NCBI GenBank assembly: GCA_013377075.1
Contig: JACABD010000021.1
Location: 1-62,745 of the forward strand
DNA: 62,745 nt
Reading direction: 5' to 3'
Source of the DNA: Geobacteraceae bacterium
Lineage (GTDB): Bacteria; Desulfobacterota; Desulfuromonadia; Geobacterales; DSM-12255
The translations under genes were made by a program, and so were the position numbers. Below, piece after piece: positions 14,523 to 22,274 of this stretch. Under the pieces are notes generated by a model. The model was not told the origin of the DNA, searched no databases, and was given only the letters and a program-made list of their open reading frames with translations. Position 1 is the stretch's first letter. The number at the start of each line of letters is the position of its first letter.

Positions 14523-14735
14523 GTGGCCGTAGCAATAAGGGTAAAGACACTGCCTGGTGGAGGCGACTGGTGCGATGGCTGCGTGCATCACAACGAGGAA
14601 CTCCAAACCAAAGCGTGCAGAACTATCTGCAGCCAGACTTCTACCGACGCGCACCCTTGCGCTGGACACATCTGGATAGCAGACACACCCGAGGCGAAAG
14701 CCGAGTACATAGCCAAGAGATTGGAAGGAGGTTGA
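14523..14735 (+). CDS. Cys-rich DTPEA-family protein (paralogue 2 of 5)
   Basis: The 70-residue product starts at GTG 14523, with GGGGGA five bases upstream, and follows the previous stop directly. It has CDGCVHH, CRTIC and PCAGHIWIADTPEAKAEY, matching the family plan at 12459. The C-terminus is EYIAKRLEGG. Function unknown; a small zinc-binding fold is likely. Confidence 0.65.
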   Translation: MAVAIRVKTLPGGGDWCDGCVHHNEELQTKACRTICSQTSTDAHPCAGHIWIADTPEAKAEYIAKRLEGG

Positions 14736-14736
14736 T

Positions 14737-14931
14737 ATGGTCAACACATACATAGCCCATGGAGACAGATGTGGGCAGACAGGGTTCGTGCCCTACGAGG
14801 ATGCACACAACCCGACGCAGTACCCGCAGTTTGCAGAGGAATGGCTAACCCCCGAGTCGGCCATGACCGCCGCCAAAGATATCGGCTACACCAATGTGAT
14901 GGTGTTCCTTATCGCAGTGAAAGGAGATTGA
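14737..14931 (+). CDS. Small hypothetical protein
   Basis: The 64-residue product (MVNTYIAHGDRCGQTGFVPY...) starts after a strong AAGGAGG ribosome binding site. It has one Cys and a C-terminal hydrophobic strand (YTNVMVFLIAV). Similar short proteins are common in phage early regions. No function assigned. Confidence 0.6.
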   Translation: MVNTYIAHGDRCGQTGFVPYEDAHNPTQYPQFAEEWLTPESAMTAAKDIGYTNVMVFLIAVKGD

Positions 14932-14932
14932 T

Positions 14933-15085
14933 ATGCCCGACACACCCTACGACCCGCGAGCAGCGGAGTACATCAAGTTCCTGAACGCTATGTGCGAACT
15001 GCTTGCACAGGCCCTGCCCAACATGACAACGGAAGAAATCTACGCAGCTATGAAGGAGATGGACCGTGGCAAGAAAGAAACCTAA
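14933..15085 (+). CDS. Small helical hypothetical protein
   Basis: This 50-residue frame (MPDTPYDPRAAEYIKFLNAM...) starts after AAAGGAG and overlaps the next gene by 20 bases. It is predicted to be two helices (AAEYIKFLNAMCELLAQAL and TEEIYAAMKEMD). No family recognised. Confidence 0.55.
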   Translation: MPDTPYDPRAAEYIKFLNAMCELLAQALPNMTTEEIYAAMKEMDRGKKET

Positions 15086-15347
15086 GCTCCCGCCCCAGCC
15101 TAAGTTGGAAGACTGTGTGCTGGTTGTGCTTACGGGTAGCCGCCCCGAGGGACAGGACTGTGATGCTTGTGTGCGCGTACATGCGCGCTCCGGGCTGTAC
15201 GGCCCTGAATGCAGAGACGACGGGTTCGACTGTGGATACACGGGCGGTTATGACAGTGAGTGGGAAGACTACCCCCGCGTGTGGGTGACAAAGGTAGACG
15301 CTGTTGTTTACAGGTTAACAGGTGTAGCCAATGTTGCAGAAACCTGA
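15066..15347 (+). CDS. Cys-rich DTPEA-family protein (paralogue 3 of 5, divergent)
   Basis: The 93-residue product starts at GTG 15066, with GGAG seven bases before it. It carries CDACVRVH, PECRD and DCGYTGG, and the C-terminal block has drifted to PRVWVTKVDAVVYRLTG, so the DTPEA signature is lost while the Trp and Tyr-x-Leu positions remain. It overlaps the next paralogue by 17 bases. Confidence 0.6.
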   Translation: MARKKPKLPPQPKLEDCVLVVLTGSRPEGQDCDACVRVHARSGLYGPECRDDGFDCGYTGGYDSEWEDYPRVWVTKVDAVVYRLTGVANVAET

Positions 15348-15606
15348 GCCAGCACTGGTCAACCGCGTGGGCCGCTACATCCGTGTGCGTGAGCTGGAGC
15401 AGTTCAACGCTGCAGGCGAGGCATCGTGCCGTGGATGCGCCCATGACCACAACTACAACGACCCTACACAGGAAGACGCCCAGAAGCGCTGCCGTAGGCT
15501 TAAAGAAAGAGCAGGCGGCGCTTTCCCCTGCAAGGGTTCTGTCTGGATAGAAGACACCCCCGAGGCGAGAGTCGCATACGTGGCCGCAAGGCTGGAGGTT
15601 GCATGA
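15331..15606 (+). CDS. Cys-rich DTPEA-family protein (paralogue 4 of 5)
   Basis: The 91-residue product has CRGCAHDHN, RCRRLKE and PCKGSVWIEDTPEARVAY, with C-terminal YVAARLEVA, an excellent match to the family plan. One CACTGGTCA 9-mer lies at 15353. The stop overlaps the next ATG. Function unknown. Confidence 0.65.
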   Translation: MLQKPEPALVNRVGRYIRVRELEQFNAAGEASCRGCAHDHNYNDPTQEDAQKRCRRLKERAGGAFPCKGSVWIEDTPEARVAYVAARLEVA

Positions 15607-15857
15607 AATTTACATACGAAGGGAGGGTATTACTTGCTGTACCAGAGATTGGCGACAGCAGCAAGGATACGCAGTGCCAAGGATGCGTTGCAGATAAGAG
15701 CGAGCTGGAGACGGACAGTAAAGAGTGGAGAGCCCGTCGAAAGATGTGCCTTGATCTTCCGCCCTGCGGGAATGAGGACGAACAGGGTGCCGTTATATAC
15801 GTGGACGACACCCCAGACAACCGTGTGATTTACATCGCACACATGCTTACACGTTAG
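15603..15857 (+). CDS. Cys-rich DTPEA-family protein (paralogue 5 of 5)
   Basis: The 84-residue product has CQGCVADK, MCLDLPPC and GAVIYVDDTPDNRVIY followed by IAHMLTR. The WI of the signature is replaced by IYV, but the plan is clear. The last codons lie in a degenerate TTACACGTTA palindrome that begins the leader of the MoxR gene. Confidence 0.65.
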   Translation: MKFTYEGRVLLAVPEIGDSSKDTQCQGCVADKSELETDSKEWRARRKMCLDLPPCGNEDEQGAVIYVDDTPDNRVIYIAHMLTR

Positions 15858-15934
15858 TGAGTTAGGAGATGGCGGGCCACCGCCATCGGAAGTTAGTAGT
15901 TAGTTTTTTCAACCAAACCATAGAGGTGCTTACC
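15858..15934 (+). promoter_or_regulatory. Leader of MoxR gene: palindrome and GCCA hairpin
   Basis: After the degenerate palindrome TTACACGTTA (15847-15856) comes the 8-bp hairpin GATGGCGG-GCCA-CCGCCATC at 15868-15887, then an AT-rich stretch and GAGGTGCTTACC before the ATG. Compared with 12754-12773 the loop is identical and a stem pair has changed on both sides, which argues for selection on the RNA structure. Confidence 0.55.
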
Positions 15935-16939
15935 ATGAAATTCTCCGATATCAAAACCATCGTCAAGGCCCACATCGACGCCAACGACTTCAAGACCATG
16001 CCCCTGATCAGCGGCTCCCCTGGCTGCGGTAAGTCTGCGCTGGGCTACGAGCTGGCCCAAGAGATTGCGTTCGATAACGTGGCAGAAATCAATCTGTCCA
16101 TGCTGGACACCCCTGATGTTGGCGGTCTGGCCCTGATCGGTGACGCTGGCAGCGATGTGCTGAAGTTCAAGAAGTCCCCGCTGATGGCCCCGCTGCAGAC
16201 TGGCCGCAACCTGCTGATCATGGACGAGTTCGGTGACGCCAGCATCGCCATGCAGAACGTGGGCCGTCGCGTTCTCTGGACCCGTGAGATCAACGGGCTG
16301 AAGCTGTCCCCCGAGACGTTCATCATCGGCATGACCAACCGCAGCGTTGACAAGTCTGGTGCCGGTAAGTTGTCCGGTAAGGTGCGCAACGCTGTGTCGC
16401 AGTTCTCCATGGAATCCAACCTGGACGACTGGACCGACTGGGCACTGTCCAAGGGCAACATCGACCCTGTGTTGATTCAGTTCCTGCGCTTCAAGCCCAA
16501 CCTGCTGGACCAATACTCTGCCGACGCAGAGACTTCCCCGACACCGCGCCAGTGGGAGTTGGTCAACCGCGTGCCCGAGTCCCTGCCCATGCACCTGTTC
16601 TTCGAAGATGTGAAGTCCAAGGTGGGCGAAGGCCCTGCCGCTGAGTACGCAGCGTTCCGCAAGATTTACGCAGCACTGGTCAGCTTCGAAGAGGTCGTGA
16701 TGAACCCGACAACCGTGGCGATTCCCAAGGACTTGAGCGCGCAGTACGCCATCGTAGGCTCTGTGGCACACAACGTCAGCCCGACCAACATCGAGCGCGT
16801 TAGCAAGTTCGTTGAGCGCCTGCCTTCGGACTTCGGTGTGATGTTCTGGCAAGACTCTGTGAAGAAGACCCCGCAGCTCAAGACCACCAAGAGCTTCATC
16901 CAGTGGGCAACTTCTGCAGGCAATGTCGTCCTCAACTAA
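15935..16939 (+). CDS. MoxR-type AAA+ ATPase
   Basis: The 334-residue product shows Walker A GSPGCGKS at residues 27-34, Walker B NLLIMDEFG and a sensor-1 Asn in IIGMTNRS, all typical of MoxR ATPases. These act as chaperone-like remodellers together with von Willebrand A-domain partners. Such a partner is encoded at 17810. I chose ATG 15935 in GTGCTTACCATG over an upstream in-frame start. The substrate in the phage cycle is unknown. Confidence 0.8.
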   Translation: MKFSDIKTIVKAHIDANDFKTMPLISGSPGCGKSALGYELAQEIAFDNVAEINLSMLDTPDVGGLALIGDAGSDVLKFKKSPLMAPLQTGRNLLIMDEFGDASIAMQNVGRRVLWTREINGLKLSPETFIIGMTNRSVDKSGAGKLSGKVRNAVSQFSMESNLDDWTDWALSKGNIDPVLIQFLRFKPNLLDQYSADAETSPTPRQWELVNRVPESLPMHLFFEDVKSKVGEGPAAEYAAFRKIYAALVSFEEVVMNPTTVAIPKDLSAQYAIVGSVAHNVSPTNIERVSKFVERLPSDFGVMFWQDSVKKTPQLKTTKSFIQWATSAGNVVLN

Positions 16940-17174
16940 AGCTGAGTTGGTGTGGGACTCGGAAGGAAACATGTACGTGTTTAACGGCGTACGTGCCCGA
17001 GTCCCAGTCGCTAGGTTGAACTCGTCCATGAGTTACCCAACAGCATCGTTCTGGTGCACCGTCAATAGCGCGTTCGGCAATGCGTTGCAGGTGTTCGACA
17101 CCGGGCTGCATGACTACACGGACGCCAAGCGATATGTTGAAACCCTTTACCGGATAGGAGGATTGAGCCAATGA
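16923..17174 (+). CDS. Small hypothetical protein
   Basis: The 83-residue product (MSSSTKAELVWDSEGNMYVF...) overlaps the MoxR gene by 17 bases and the next gene by ATGA. It has a beta-rich N-terminus and a helical C-terminus (YTDAKRYVETLYRIGG). Unknown family; it lies inside the MoxR-VWA interval. Confidence 0.6.
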   Translation: MSSSTKAELVWDSEGNMYVFNGVRARVPVARLNSSMSYPTASFWCTVNSAFGNALQVFDTGLHDYTDAKRYVETLYRIGGLSQ

Positions 17175-17398
17175 CCAAAACATGGTGGGAGGGGGCGCTA
17201 CTTGTAGCTGAACCCCCACCCCCCAAGCGGGGGGAAACCCCGAAGGGTAACCACATCTTGCTTGCCCTCTGGCGTAAAGAACACCACGGTACATGGTTGG
17301 TTGTGCAAAGCAACCACAAGCCCTCGATAGACACCGGCCAGACCGACCTAGTTATGGCCCAACGTATAGCGCAAGTAGTTGCGCGACTGGAGAGTTAA
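17171..17398 (+). CDS. Small hypothetical protein
   Basis: The 75-residue product (MTKTWWEGALLVAEPPPPKR...) has a Pro-rich turn after the first strand. It is coupled by ATGA to the gene before and ends directly before the next frame. No family recognised. Confidence 0.55.
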   Translation: MTKTWWEGALLVAEPPPPKRGETPKGNHILLALWRKEHHGTWLVVQSNHKPSIDTGQTDLVMAQRIAQVVARLES

Positions 17399-17425
17399 AT
17401 GATTTACGCAATCGAAGGAGAAGCA

Positions 17426-17683
17426 ATGGACCTTGTTAAGTCCGCTATCCCGTACGCACTGCTCTATGTGGCAGATGCGAACTACATGCACATGGAGCTT
17501 GGCCCCTACCTGCTGGTCACTGCCGTCGTGCTGTTTACACAAGTCACGCGGTACTTCGCTGGATATAAGCGCGGGTTCCATGTGGCTGAACGTATCGGCC
17601 AGCGCATCTTTGTCCACTTGCACGAAGAACTTGGCGCAGAAACCGTGATGACTGCAATGGAAAAACTCAACAAGGAGAAATGA
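17426..17683 (+). CDS. Small membrane protein
   Basis: The 85-residue product starts at ATG 17426, preceded by AAGGAG; a weaker in-frame ATG at 17399 lacks such a site. Residues about 5-45 contain two hydrophobic stretches (SAIPYALLYVADA and YLLVTAVVLFTQVT), followed by a charged amphipathic C-terminus. It is probably an inner-membrane protein of unknown role. Confidence 0.55.
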   Translation: MDLVKSAIPYALLYVADANYMHMELGPYLLVTAVVLFTQVTRYFAGYKRGFHVAERIGQRIFVHLHEELGAETVMTAMEKLNKEK

Positions 17684-17684
17684 T

Positions 17685-17807
17685 ATGAAAGCAATCGGCT
17701 GGGTCTTTGTGGTTCTGGTCGTGCTTGGTTGGTGCAACTTGATCGACTTCCATGTATGCGCAGGGCCTACCGGCTACTGCAACCCCCAACTTACGAGAGG
17801 AAAATAA
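17685..17807 (+). CDS. Short membrane or exported peptide
   Basis: This 40-residue frame (MKAIGWVFVVLVVLGWCNLI...) has a hydrophobic N-terminal helix, then CAGPTGYCNP. AAGGAG precedes the ATG. Three Cys follow or end the helix, but there is no standard lipobox. It fits exactly between its neighbours with 1-2 base gaps, which supports translation. Confidence 0.5.
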   Translation: MKAIGWVFVVLVVLGWCNLIDFHVCAGPTGYCNPQLTRGK

Positions 17808-17809
17808 CC

Positions 17810-19033
17810 ATGGCTACACAACAACGCCAGCTTCCAACTGAGCAAGAGATTGCCGCTGCTATCGCAGCAGCAGAGGCTTCCCGCCCCGCTGCCAAGAAAG
17901 TGATCGAGAAGGCCCGCGCATTCATTGTGCTGGACCATCCGTTCTTTGCCACCATCATGTTGAAGCGCCCGTTCGTGGAACGCTTTGATATCCCCACGCT
18001 TGCTGTTACCGATAGCGGCACGATCTTCTACAACCCGCAGTTCATTGCGTCCAAGACCACGGACGAGATTGTCTGGGCTATCTGCCACGAAATCCTGCAC
18101 TACGCCTCTGGCCACGGCCTGCGCCGCCAGCACCGCGACCCCAAGAAGTTCAACTACGCAGGGGATATGTGGATTAACGACACCCTGAACCGCGCCAATG
18201 TGGGCAAGAAGATCGACGGCTGCATCGACGTGCCTGGTTCCGCTGACCGTACGGTGGAGGATATCTACGCTGCATTCCCGCCCGATGATGACAACGGTGG
18301 CGGCGGTGACAACAACACTGGTCAAGGCGGCGGGCAAGGCGACGACCCCATGGAAGGTGACATGGAGCCCGACGAAGGCATGACCGACAGCGAGAAGGCA
18401 GAGGCTGATGCCAACCGCAAGATCGAGGTGGCCGAGGCCGCAGGCAACGCCAAGATTCGCGGCAAGCTGCCTGGTGTGCTGGCCAAGTTCGCAGAGGAAA
18501 CCATCGAGTCCCGCACTCCCTGGTTCGATATCCTGGAGCGCTTTATGACCGAGCGCGTCAAGCAGGAATCTAGCTGGAAGGTTCCCAACCGCCGCTACGC
18601 CCCCGACTACTACATGCCCACACAGGACAGCGAAGGCAGCATGGGCGAGATCGTGATTCAGGTGGACATATCTGGCTCGGTGTCACGCCAGGAGATCAAG
18701 CACTACAACGGGCACATGAAGCGCATCGTTGAGCAATGCAAGCCCAGCAAGGTGCACGTTATCTACACCGATACCCAGGTGCAGAAGCACGACGAGTTCA
18801 CCAAGCCAGAGGACATGGAGATTCAGTACCACAGCGGTGGCGGCACCCACATGCCTGCCGGGTTCGACTACATCCAAGAGAAGGGCATAACCCCTGAGGT
18901 TGTTGTCACGTTGACGGATGGATACACGGGCTGGGACTCTGAGCCACCCTTCCCCACTGTCCACTGCATCAGCAGCCCGAACCAGCAGGCACCGTATGGC
19001 CACAACGTCCACTTCGACCTCAACGACGAATAA
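17810..19033 (+). CDS. VWA-domain protein with HExxH domain (MoxR partner, DUF2201-like)
   Basis: The 407-residue product has HEILH at residues 93-97 in a predicted metallopeptidase-like N-terminal domain. An acidic Gly/Asp-rich linker follows (about 160-200). The C-terminal von Willebrand A domain has the MIDAS sequence VDISGSVS near residue 286 and a later LTDGYTGWD. Fused metallopeptidase-VWA proteins encoded beside MoxR ATPases are a known pairing. In phages the target is not established. The gene starts directly after the preceding stop (TAACCATGG). Confidence 0.75.
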   Translation: MATQQRQLPTEQEIAAAIAAAEASRPAAKKVIEKARAFIVLDHPFFATIMLKRPFVERFDIPTLAVTDSGTIFYNPQFIASKTTDEIVWAICHEILHYASGHGLRRQHRDPKKFNYAGDMWINDTLNRANVGKKIDGCIDVPGSADRTVEDIYAAFPPDDDNGGGGDNNTGQGGGQGDDPMEGDMEPDEGMTDSEKAEADANRKIEVAEAAGNAKIRGKLPGVLAKFAEETIESRTPWFDILERFMTERVKQESSWKVPNRRYAPDYYMPTQDSEGSMGEIVIQVDISGSVSRQEIKHYNGHMKRIVEQCKPSKVHVIYTDTQVQKHDEFTKPEDMEIQYHSGGGTHMPAGFDYIQEKGITPEVVVTLTDGYTGWDSEPPFPTVHCISSPNQQAPYGHNVHFDLNDE

Positions 19034-19043
19034 GGAGAACGAT

Positions 19044-19466
19044 ATGGGATGCGATATTCACATGGTGCTTGAGCGCAAGCACGGCAATAAATGGGTAGGT
19101 CTGGGGGAAGTTGACCGCCCTGTATCTGCCCGTAACTACGCGCTGTTCACTGAGCTGGCTGGGGTGCGTGGAGAGTCTTCCACTGAACTACCTGCGCGCG
19201 GTATCCCCGCTGACGCCTCTGACCTTGCAGCCATGCTGTACGAGGATTGGGATGGTGACGCGCACACACCCTCTTACGTGTCGATGGACGAGTTCCTGTC
19301 TGCATGGATAAGGGTTGCGGCCCCAGAGAAGAAAGCGAAGTGGGTGGCTGACAAGCTGGAAGGGCAGAGCGACACTAAGTACACGCTGCTGCTGGAGTTG
19401 TTCAGCATCTACATGGACGATCACAAGGAAGCAGAGTACCGCCTTGTGTTCTGGTTCGACAACTAG
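19044..19466 (+). CDS. Conserved-type phage protein (MGCDIH start)
   Basis: The 140-residue product begins MGCDIHMVLERKHGNKWVGL, a start I associate with a widespread phage/bacterial family of unknown function. The rest is acidic and helical. AAGGAG lies 7 bases before the ATG. Confidence 0.65.
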   Translation: MGCDIHMVLERKHGNKWVGLGEVDRPVSARNYALFTELAGVRGESSTELPARGIPADASDLAAMLYEDWDGDAHTPSYVSMDEFLSAWIRVAAPEKKAKWVADKLEGQSDTKYTLLLELFSIYMDDHKEAEYRLVFWFDN

Positions 19467-19474
19467 GAGCACAT

Positions 19475-19831
19475 ATGCACAAGTACGTGTTCACCCTGCG
19501 TTCCGAGCCTGATGGGGAGCTGTACCTTGATGGCTGGGCAGACGCGACACCACTGGTCAATTTCAAGTCGCAGGCCGAGTACAAGAAGGCTCTGGTTGTG
19601 ATGCAGCGTATGGGTATGGAGACAGACGAAGTTGCCGCTGCCCTTATCAACGTCAACGGGCTCTTGGGGTTTGCTGGCGACATTCGCCGCAGGTTGAACA
19701 TGACCATAACCGGCCCGTACGCTGTGGAGTGGCAGGAAGAAGAACCGCTATCCCCCGACGATCTGGCTAAGTACATCAACAAGCTACCGCTTGACCAGCG
19801 GAAAGCATTCTTACAAGGAGCAGAGATATGA
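19475..19831 (+). CDS. Hypothetical protein
   Basis: The 118-residue product (MHKYVFTLRSEPDGELYLDG...) has an N-terminal beta hairpin and a helical C-terminus ending QRKAFLQGAEI. A CACTGGTCA 9-mer is at 19551. ATGA overlap with the next gene. Confidence 0.6.
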   Translation: MHKYVFTLRSEPDGELYLDGWADATPLVNFKSQAEYKKALVVMQRMGMETDEVAAALINVNGLLGFAGDIRRRLNMTITGPYAVEWQEEEPLSPDDLAKYINKLPLDQRKAFLQGAEI

Positions 19832-20148
19832 CGGATTTGGAAATATCAAAGGCACTGGCACTGGCGATTGGGTGGCCCGAAGACCAAGTACGCACCATCG
19901 GAATCGAATGCTACGTCGTTACCGGCAGTGCCATCGACCGCTTTAAGCCCAAAGAGGGTTGGCCGTGGTGGGTGAAGGGCCGCGTCTTCGACTACCGCGA
20001 CTGGGCTGTCATCGGCCCGATTGCGAAGAAGTACAAGCTCACCGTCAACTTCAAGAACAGCGTGGCATGGGGCGATGGAGTCAGAGGGGCCATCTCCGAC
20101 ACCCCACAAAAGGCGATTGCCCTCGCCGTGATCGGGAGTGTGAAATGA
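19828..20148 (+). CDS. Small alpha/beta phage protein (ABA-sandwich-like)
   Basis: The 106-residue product has a helical N-terminus (LEISKALALAIGWP), a Trp/Lys-rich centre (GWPWWVKGRVFDYRDW) and a C-terminal SDTPQKAIALAVIGS helix. This order resembles the small phage ABA-sandwich proteins that often occur in early regions. It is linked by ATGA to both neighbours. Function unknown. Confidence 0.55.
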   Translation: MTDLEISKALALAIGWPEDQVRTIGIECYVVTGSAIDRFKPKEGWPWWVKGRVFDYRDWAVIGPIAKKYKLTVNFKNSVAWGDGVRGAISDTPQKAIALAVIGSVK

Positions 20149-20483
20149 CCCGCCTCCTTCATGCCGCAGCACGCGGCGCGCGGTTGGACTACCAACCGCT
20201 CATTGAAGACGCTCCGGAATGGATGCCACTTACACAAATACCGCTCCTACCAAACACTGACTGGGACCGCTACCGCATCCACCTCGCTGACGAGTATCTG
20301 GCCTACGGGCCGATCAGCACGGCGTTGCGTGAAGGTGCTACGGGTGTTGTACACGCGGGCCAAGCAATCACCTACATAAATTGGGAGGCAGAAGGTGAAG
20401 TTGCAGCGTATGAAGTTAGCGAACTTCACCGCAGCCTGTTTCTTTTAATCTTGGCCGAAGCACTGGCCGACGAAGGGATGTAG
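20145..20483 (+). CDS. Hypothetical protein
   Basis: The 112-residue product (MTRLLHAAARGARLDYQPLI...) starts in the stop of the gene before (ATGA). Acidic, mixed alpha/beta; no motif recognised. Confidence 0.55.
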   Translation: MTRLLHAAARGARLDYQPLIEDAPEWMPLTQIPLLPNTDWDRYRIHLADEYLAYGPISTALREGATGVVHAGQAITYINWEAEGEVAAYEVSELHRSLFLLILAEALADEGM

Positions 20484-20512
20484 ACCATGCCGTGCGAACA
20501 CAAGGAGAAGCC

Positions 20513-20755
20513 ATGAGACAGGAAGTTAACGTGTCCCTTATCACCAACGCCAGAGGTTCCTCTGTGGTTGTGCAGTACGTCGGTACCACCATCGAGCAGG
20601 TGTTCAACTACCCCAGCAACCTTAACCTGGCAGAAGCCTTGGCGCTTGCTGCTGTGGACATGAGACTTAACGGGCTCCCGCAGGGTGTGGTGGACACACG
20701 TAAACCGCTAGGCGACCTTGGTATAGAGGGGACTCTTTATGAGCAAATTACCTGA
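20513..20755 (+). CDS. Small hypothetical protein
   Basis: The 80-residue product (MRQEVNVSLITNARGSSVVV...) starts after CAAGGAG at a good distance; an upstream GTG at 20492 is less likely. It overlaps the next gene by 17 bases. Beta-rich N-terminus, helical centre. No family recognised. Confidence 0.55.
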   Translation: MRQEVNVSLITNARGSSVVVQYVGTTIEQVFNYPSNLNLAEALALAAVDMRLNGLPQGVVDTRKPLGDLGIEGTLYEQIT

Positions 20756-21068
20756 CAAGACTTTCGTGGAGCATTCCAAGTGGCTGGCGTTCCAGGAGAA
20801 CAGCTTCACATGGCCGAAGTATTGGCGCGCTGTGATCTTCAAGCTGCAGAAGGTAGAGAACGTCTTGGATGGAACAACCAAGTACCTTGTGCTGCCACGC
20901 AACCCTGAGTACCAGAAGTACGTGGATGACGCGGAGCAAGGCAGCTTTGTTGCAACGATACAGAACGGCGCGTTTATAACGCTGCCCCCAATGCACCTCG
21001 ACGTTGCCGAGTTCGACACCCTGGAAGATATTGATCAATGGGCCCAAGTGGCATGGAGAATTAAATGA
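20739..21068 (+). CDS. Hypothetical protein
   Basis: The 109-residue product (MSKLPDKTFVEHSKWLAFQE...) is aromatic-rich. ATGA overlap with the gene after. Function unknown. Confidence 0.55.
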   Translation: MSKLPDKTFVEHSKWLAFQENSFTWPKYWRAVIFKLQKVENVLDGTTKYLVLPRNPEYQKYVDDAEQGSFVATIQNGAFITLPPMHLDVAEFDTLEDIDQWAQVAWRIK

Positions 21069-21949
21069 ACTACGCAGATTTTGAAAAAGCATGGACCAAG
21101 CGCCGTGGCGCAGCCTCTACAACCAAGGCCATGTTCAACTCAGCACTGGTCATGCGCAAGAACGCGGCCAATGGGGACTTCGAGTTCCTCCGCAAGGAGG
21201 TCAAGTACGAGAAAGACCCTGTGACGCACCACTGGAAGAAGCTGCCGGTTGTGGAGAAGCATTGGGCTACGGTCACACCCGAGAGCATCGTCACGTTCCA
21301 CTACACGGACGGCACGGGCGATAACCAAGCGAAGAACTTGGTAAACAAGTTGGCGGGTATATCCCTGTACAGCAACAGCAGCCGCTTCGCCATGTACGAA
21401 CATAAGCTGCGCGTTAGCGTGCGCTGGAGAAGCGGAGAACCGCCCGTCACTTACCCTTTCGGTCCTGGGTTCAAGTTCGATATCAACAACCGTAAGGTTC
21501 TCTGGTGCCCGGATGATGTGAAGAAGGTGACCAACAAGGAAGCCAGCAAGCCCATTATCAAGTACGTGCAGGATGTGATGAAAGTCATGGAGGTTATGAA
21601 CCGCATCGGCGCGTTTGATGCGGACCCCAAAGCCCCCAAGGAAAGCTGGTACAACCGCAGGAAGAAGCTGGATACAGCCAACGTGTTCGACATGACAGAA
21701 GACACCATGGCCCTGCTGGCAGAGTACGCGTACATCGAGGCCAAGGCAATCACCAATAAGGTGAGTACATACAACGGGACTTGGGTAAAGAATGCACAAG
21801 GGCAAGACCACTACGTACGCATTGACCGCAGCGAAGCAGAGTGCGCGGCCCTGTACTGGACCAAGCTGAAGAAGAACGCTGCCGAGCGCCTACGTGCTTA
21901 CCTGAAAACAACGCACGGTGGATACGATGTGGTGAAAGTAAATGAGTAA
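21065..21949 (+). CDS. Hypothetical protein
   Basis: The 294-residue product (MNYADFEKAWTKRRGAASTT...) is basic, with a central HYTDGTGDNQAKNLVNKLAG and a C-terminal Lys-rich helix ending near RLRAYLKTTHGG. It contains one CACTGGTCA 9-mer (21144) and a TTACCTGAAA half palindrome near its end. Basic charge and helices would allow nucleic-acid binding, but no known fold is visible. Confidence 0.6.
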   Translation: MNYADFEKAWTKRRGAASTTKAMFNSALVMRKNAANGDFEFLRKEVKYEKDPVTHHWKKLPVVEKHWATVTPESIVTFHYTDGTGDNQAKNLVNKLAGISLYSNSSRFAMYEHKLRVSVRWRSGEPPVTYPFGPGFKFDINNRKVLWCPDDVKKVTNKEASKPIIKYVQDVMKVMEVMNRIGAFDADPKAPKESWYNRRKKLDTANVFDMTEDTMALLAEYAYIEAKAITNKVSTYNGTWVKNAQGQDHYVRIDRSEAECAALYWTKLKKNAAERLRAYLKTTHGGYDVVKVNE

Positions 21950-22274
21950 CCGGGGGTCATGGGCGCGCAGGGAAGAACGGCGAAAGCGTGACCGGGAATG
22001 GTGCGAAGTCAGGTTCGTACTGCTGCGGATTGCCTATGGGTATACCACTGACCAAATCAACCGTATGCGGCAGAGGTTCCCTACCAAGGGCATGTTCAGA
22101 TCGTGGCTTAGCGGGCAACCCGCCCTTCGACATTTACTAAAGGACAGACTCTATGAGTTCAGCGAGCAGACGCAAGAAGCGCAGCAAGCGCAAGGCCAAG
22201 CAGTCACAGAAGCTGGCTTGGATGGTGGAACTACGCCTTATGGGGCACAGCAAGGAGGATTGCCTACGACTTAA
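21942..22274 (+). CDS. Basic protein, possible helix-turn-helix
   Basis: The 110-residue product begins MSNRGSWARREERRKRDREW and has a segment RIAYGYTTDQINRMRQRFP that could form a helix-turn-helix. The C-terminal 40 residues are Gln/Gly-rich and overlap the next gene by 122 bases. It overlaps the gene before by 8 bases. The next gene has a similar basic start and a similar helix-turn-helix-like segment, so the two may be diverged duplicates. Confidence 0.5.
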   Translation: MSNRGSWARREERRKRDREWCEVRFVLLRIAYGYTTDQINRMRQRFPTKGMFRSWLSGQPALRHLLKDRLYEFSEQTQEAQQAQGQAVTEAGLDGGTTPYGAQQGGLPTT

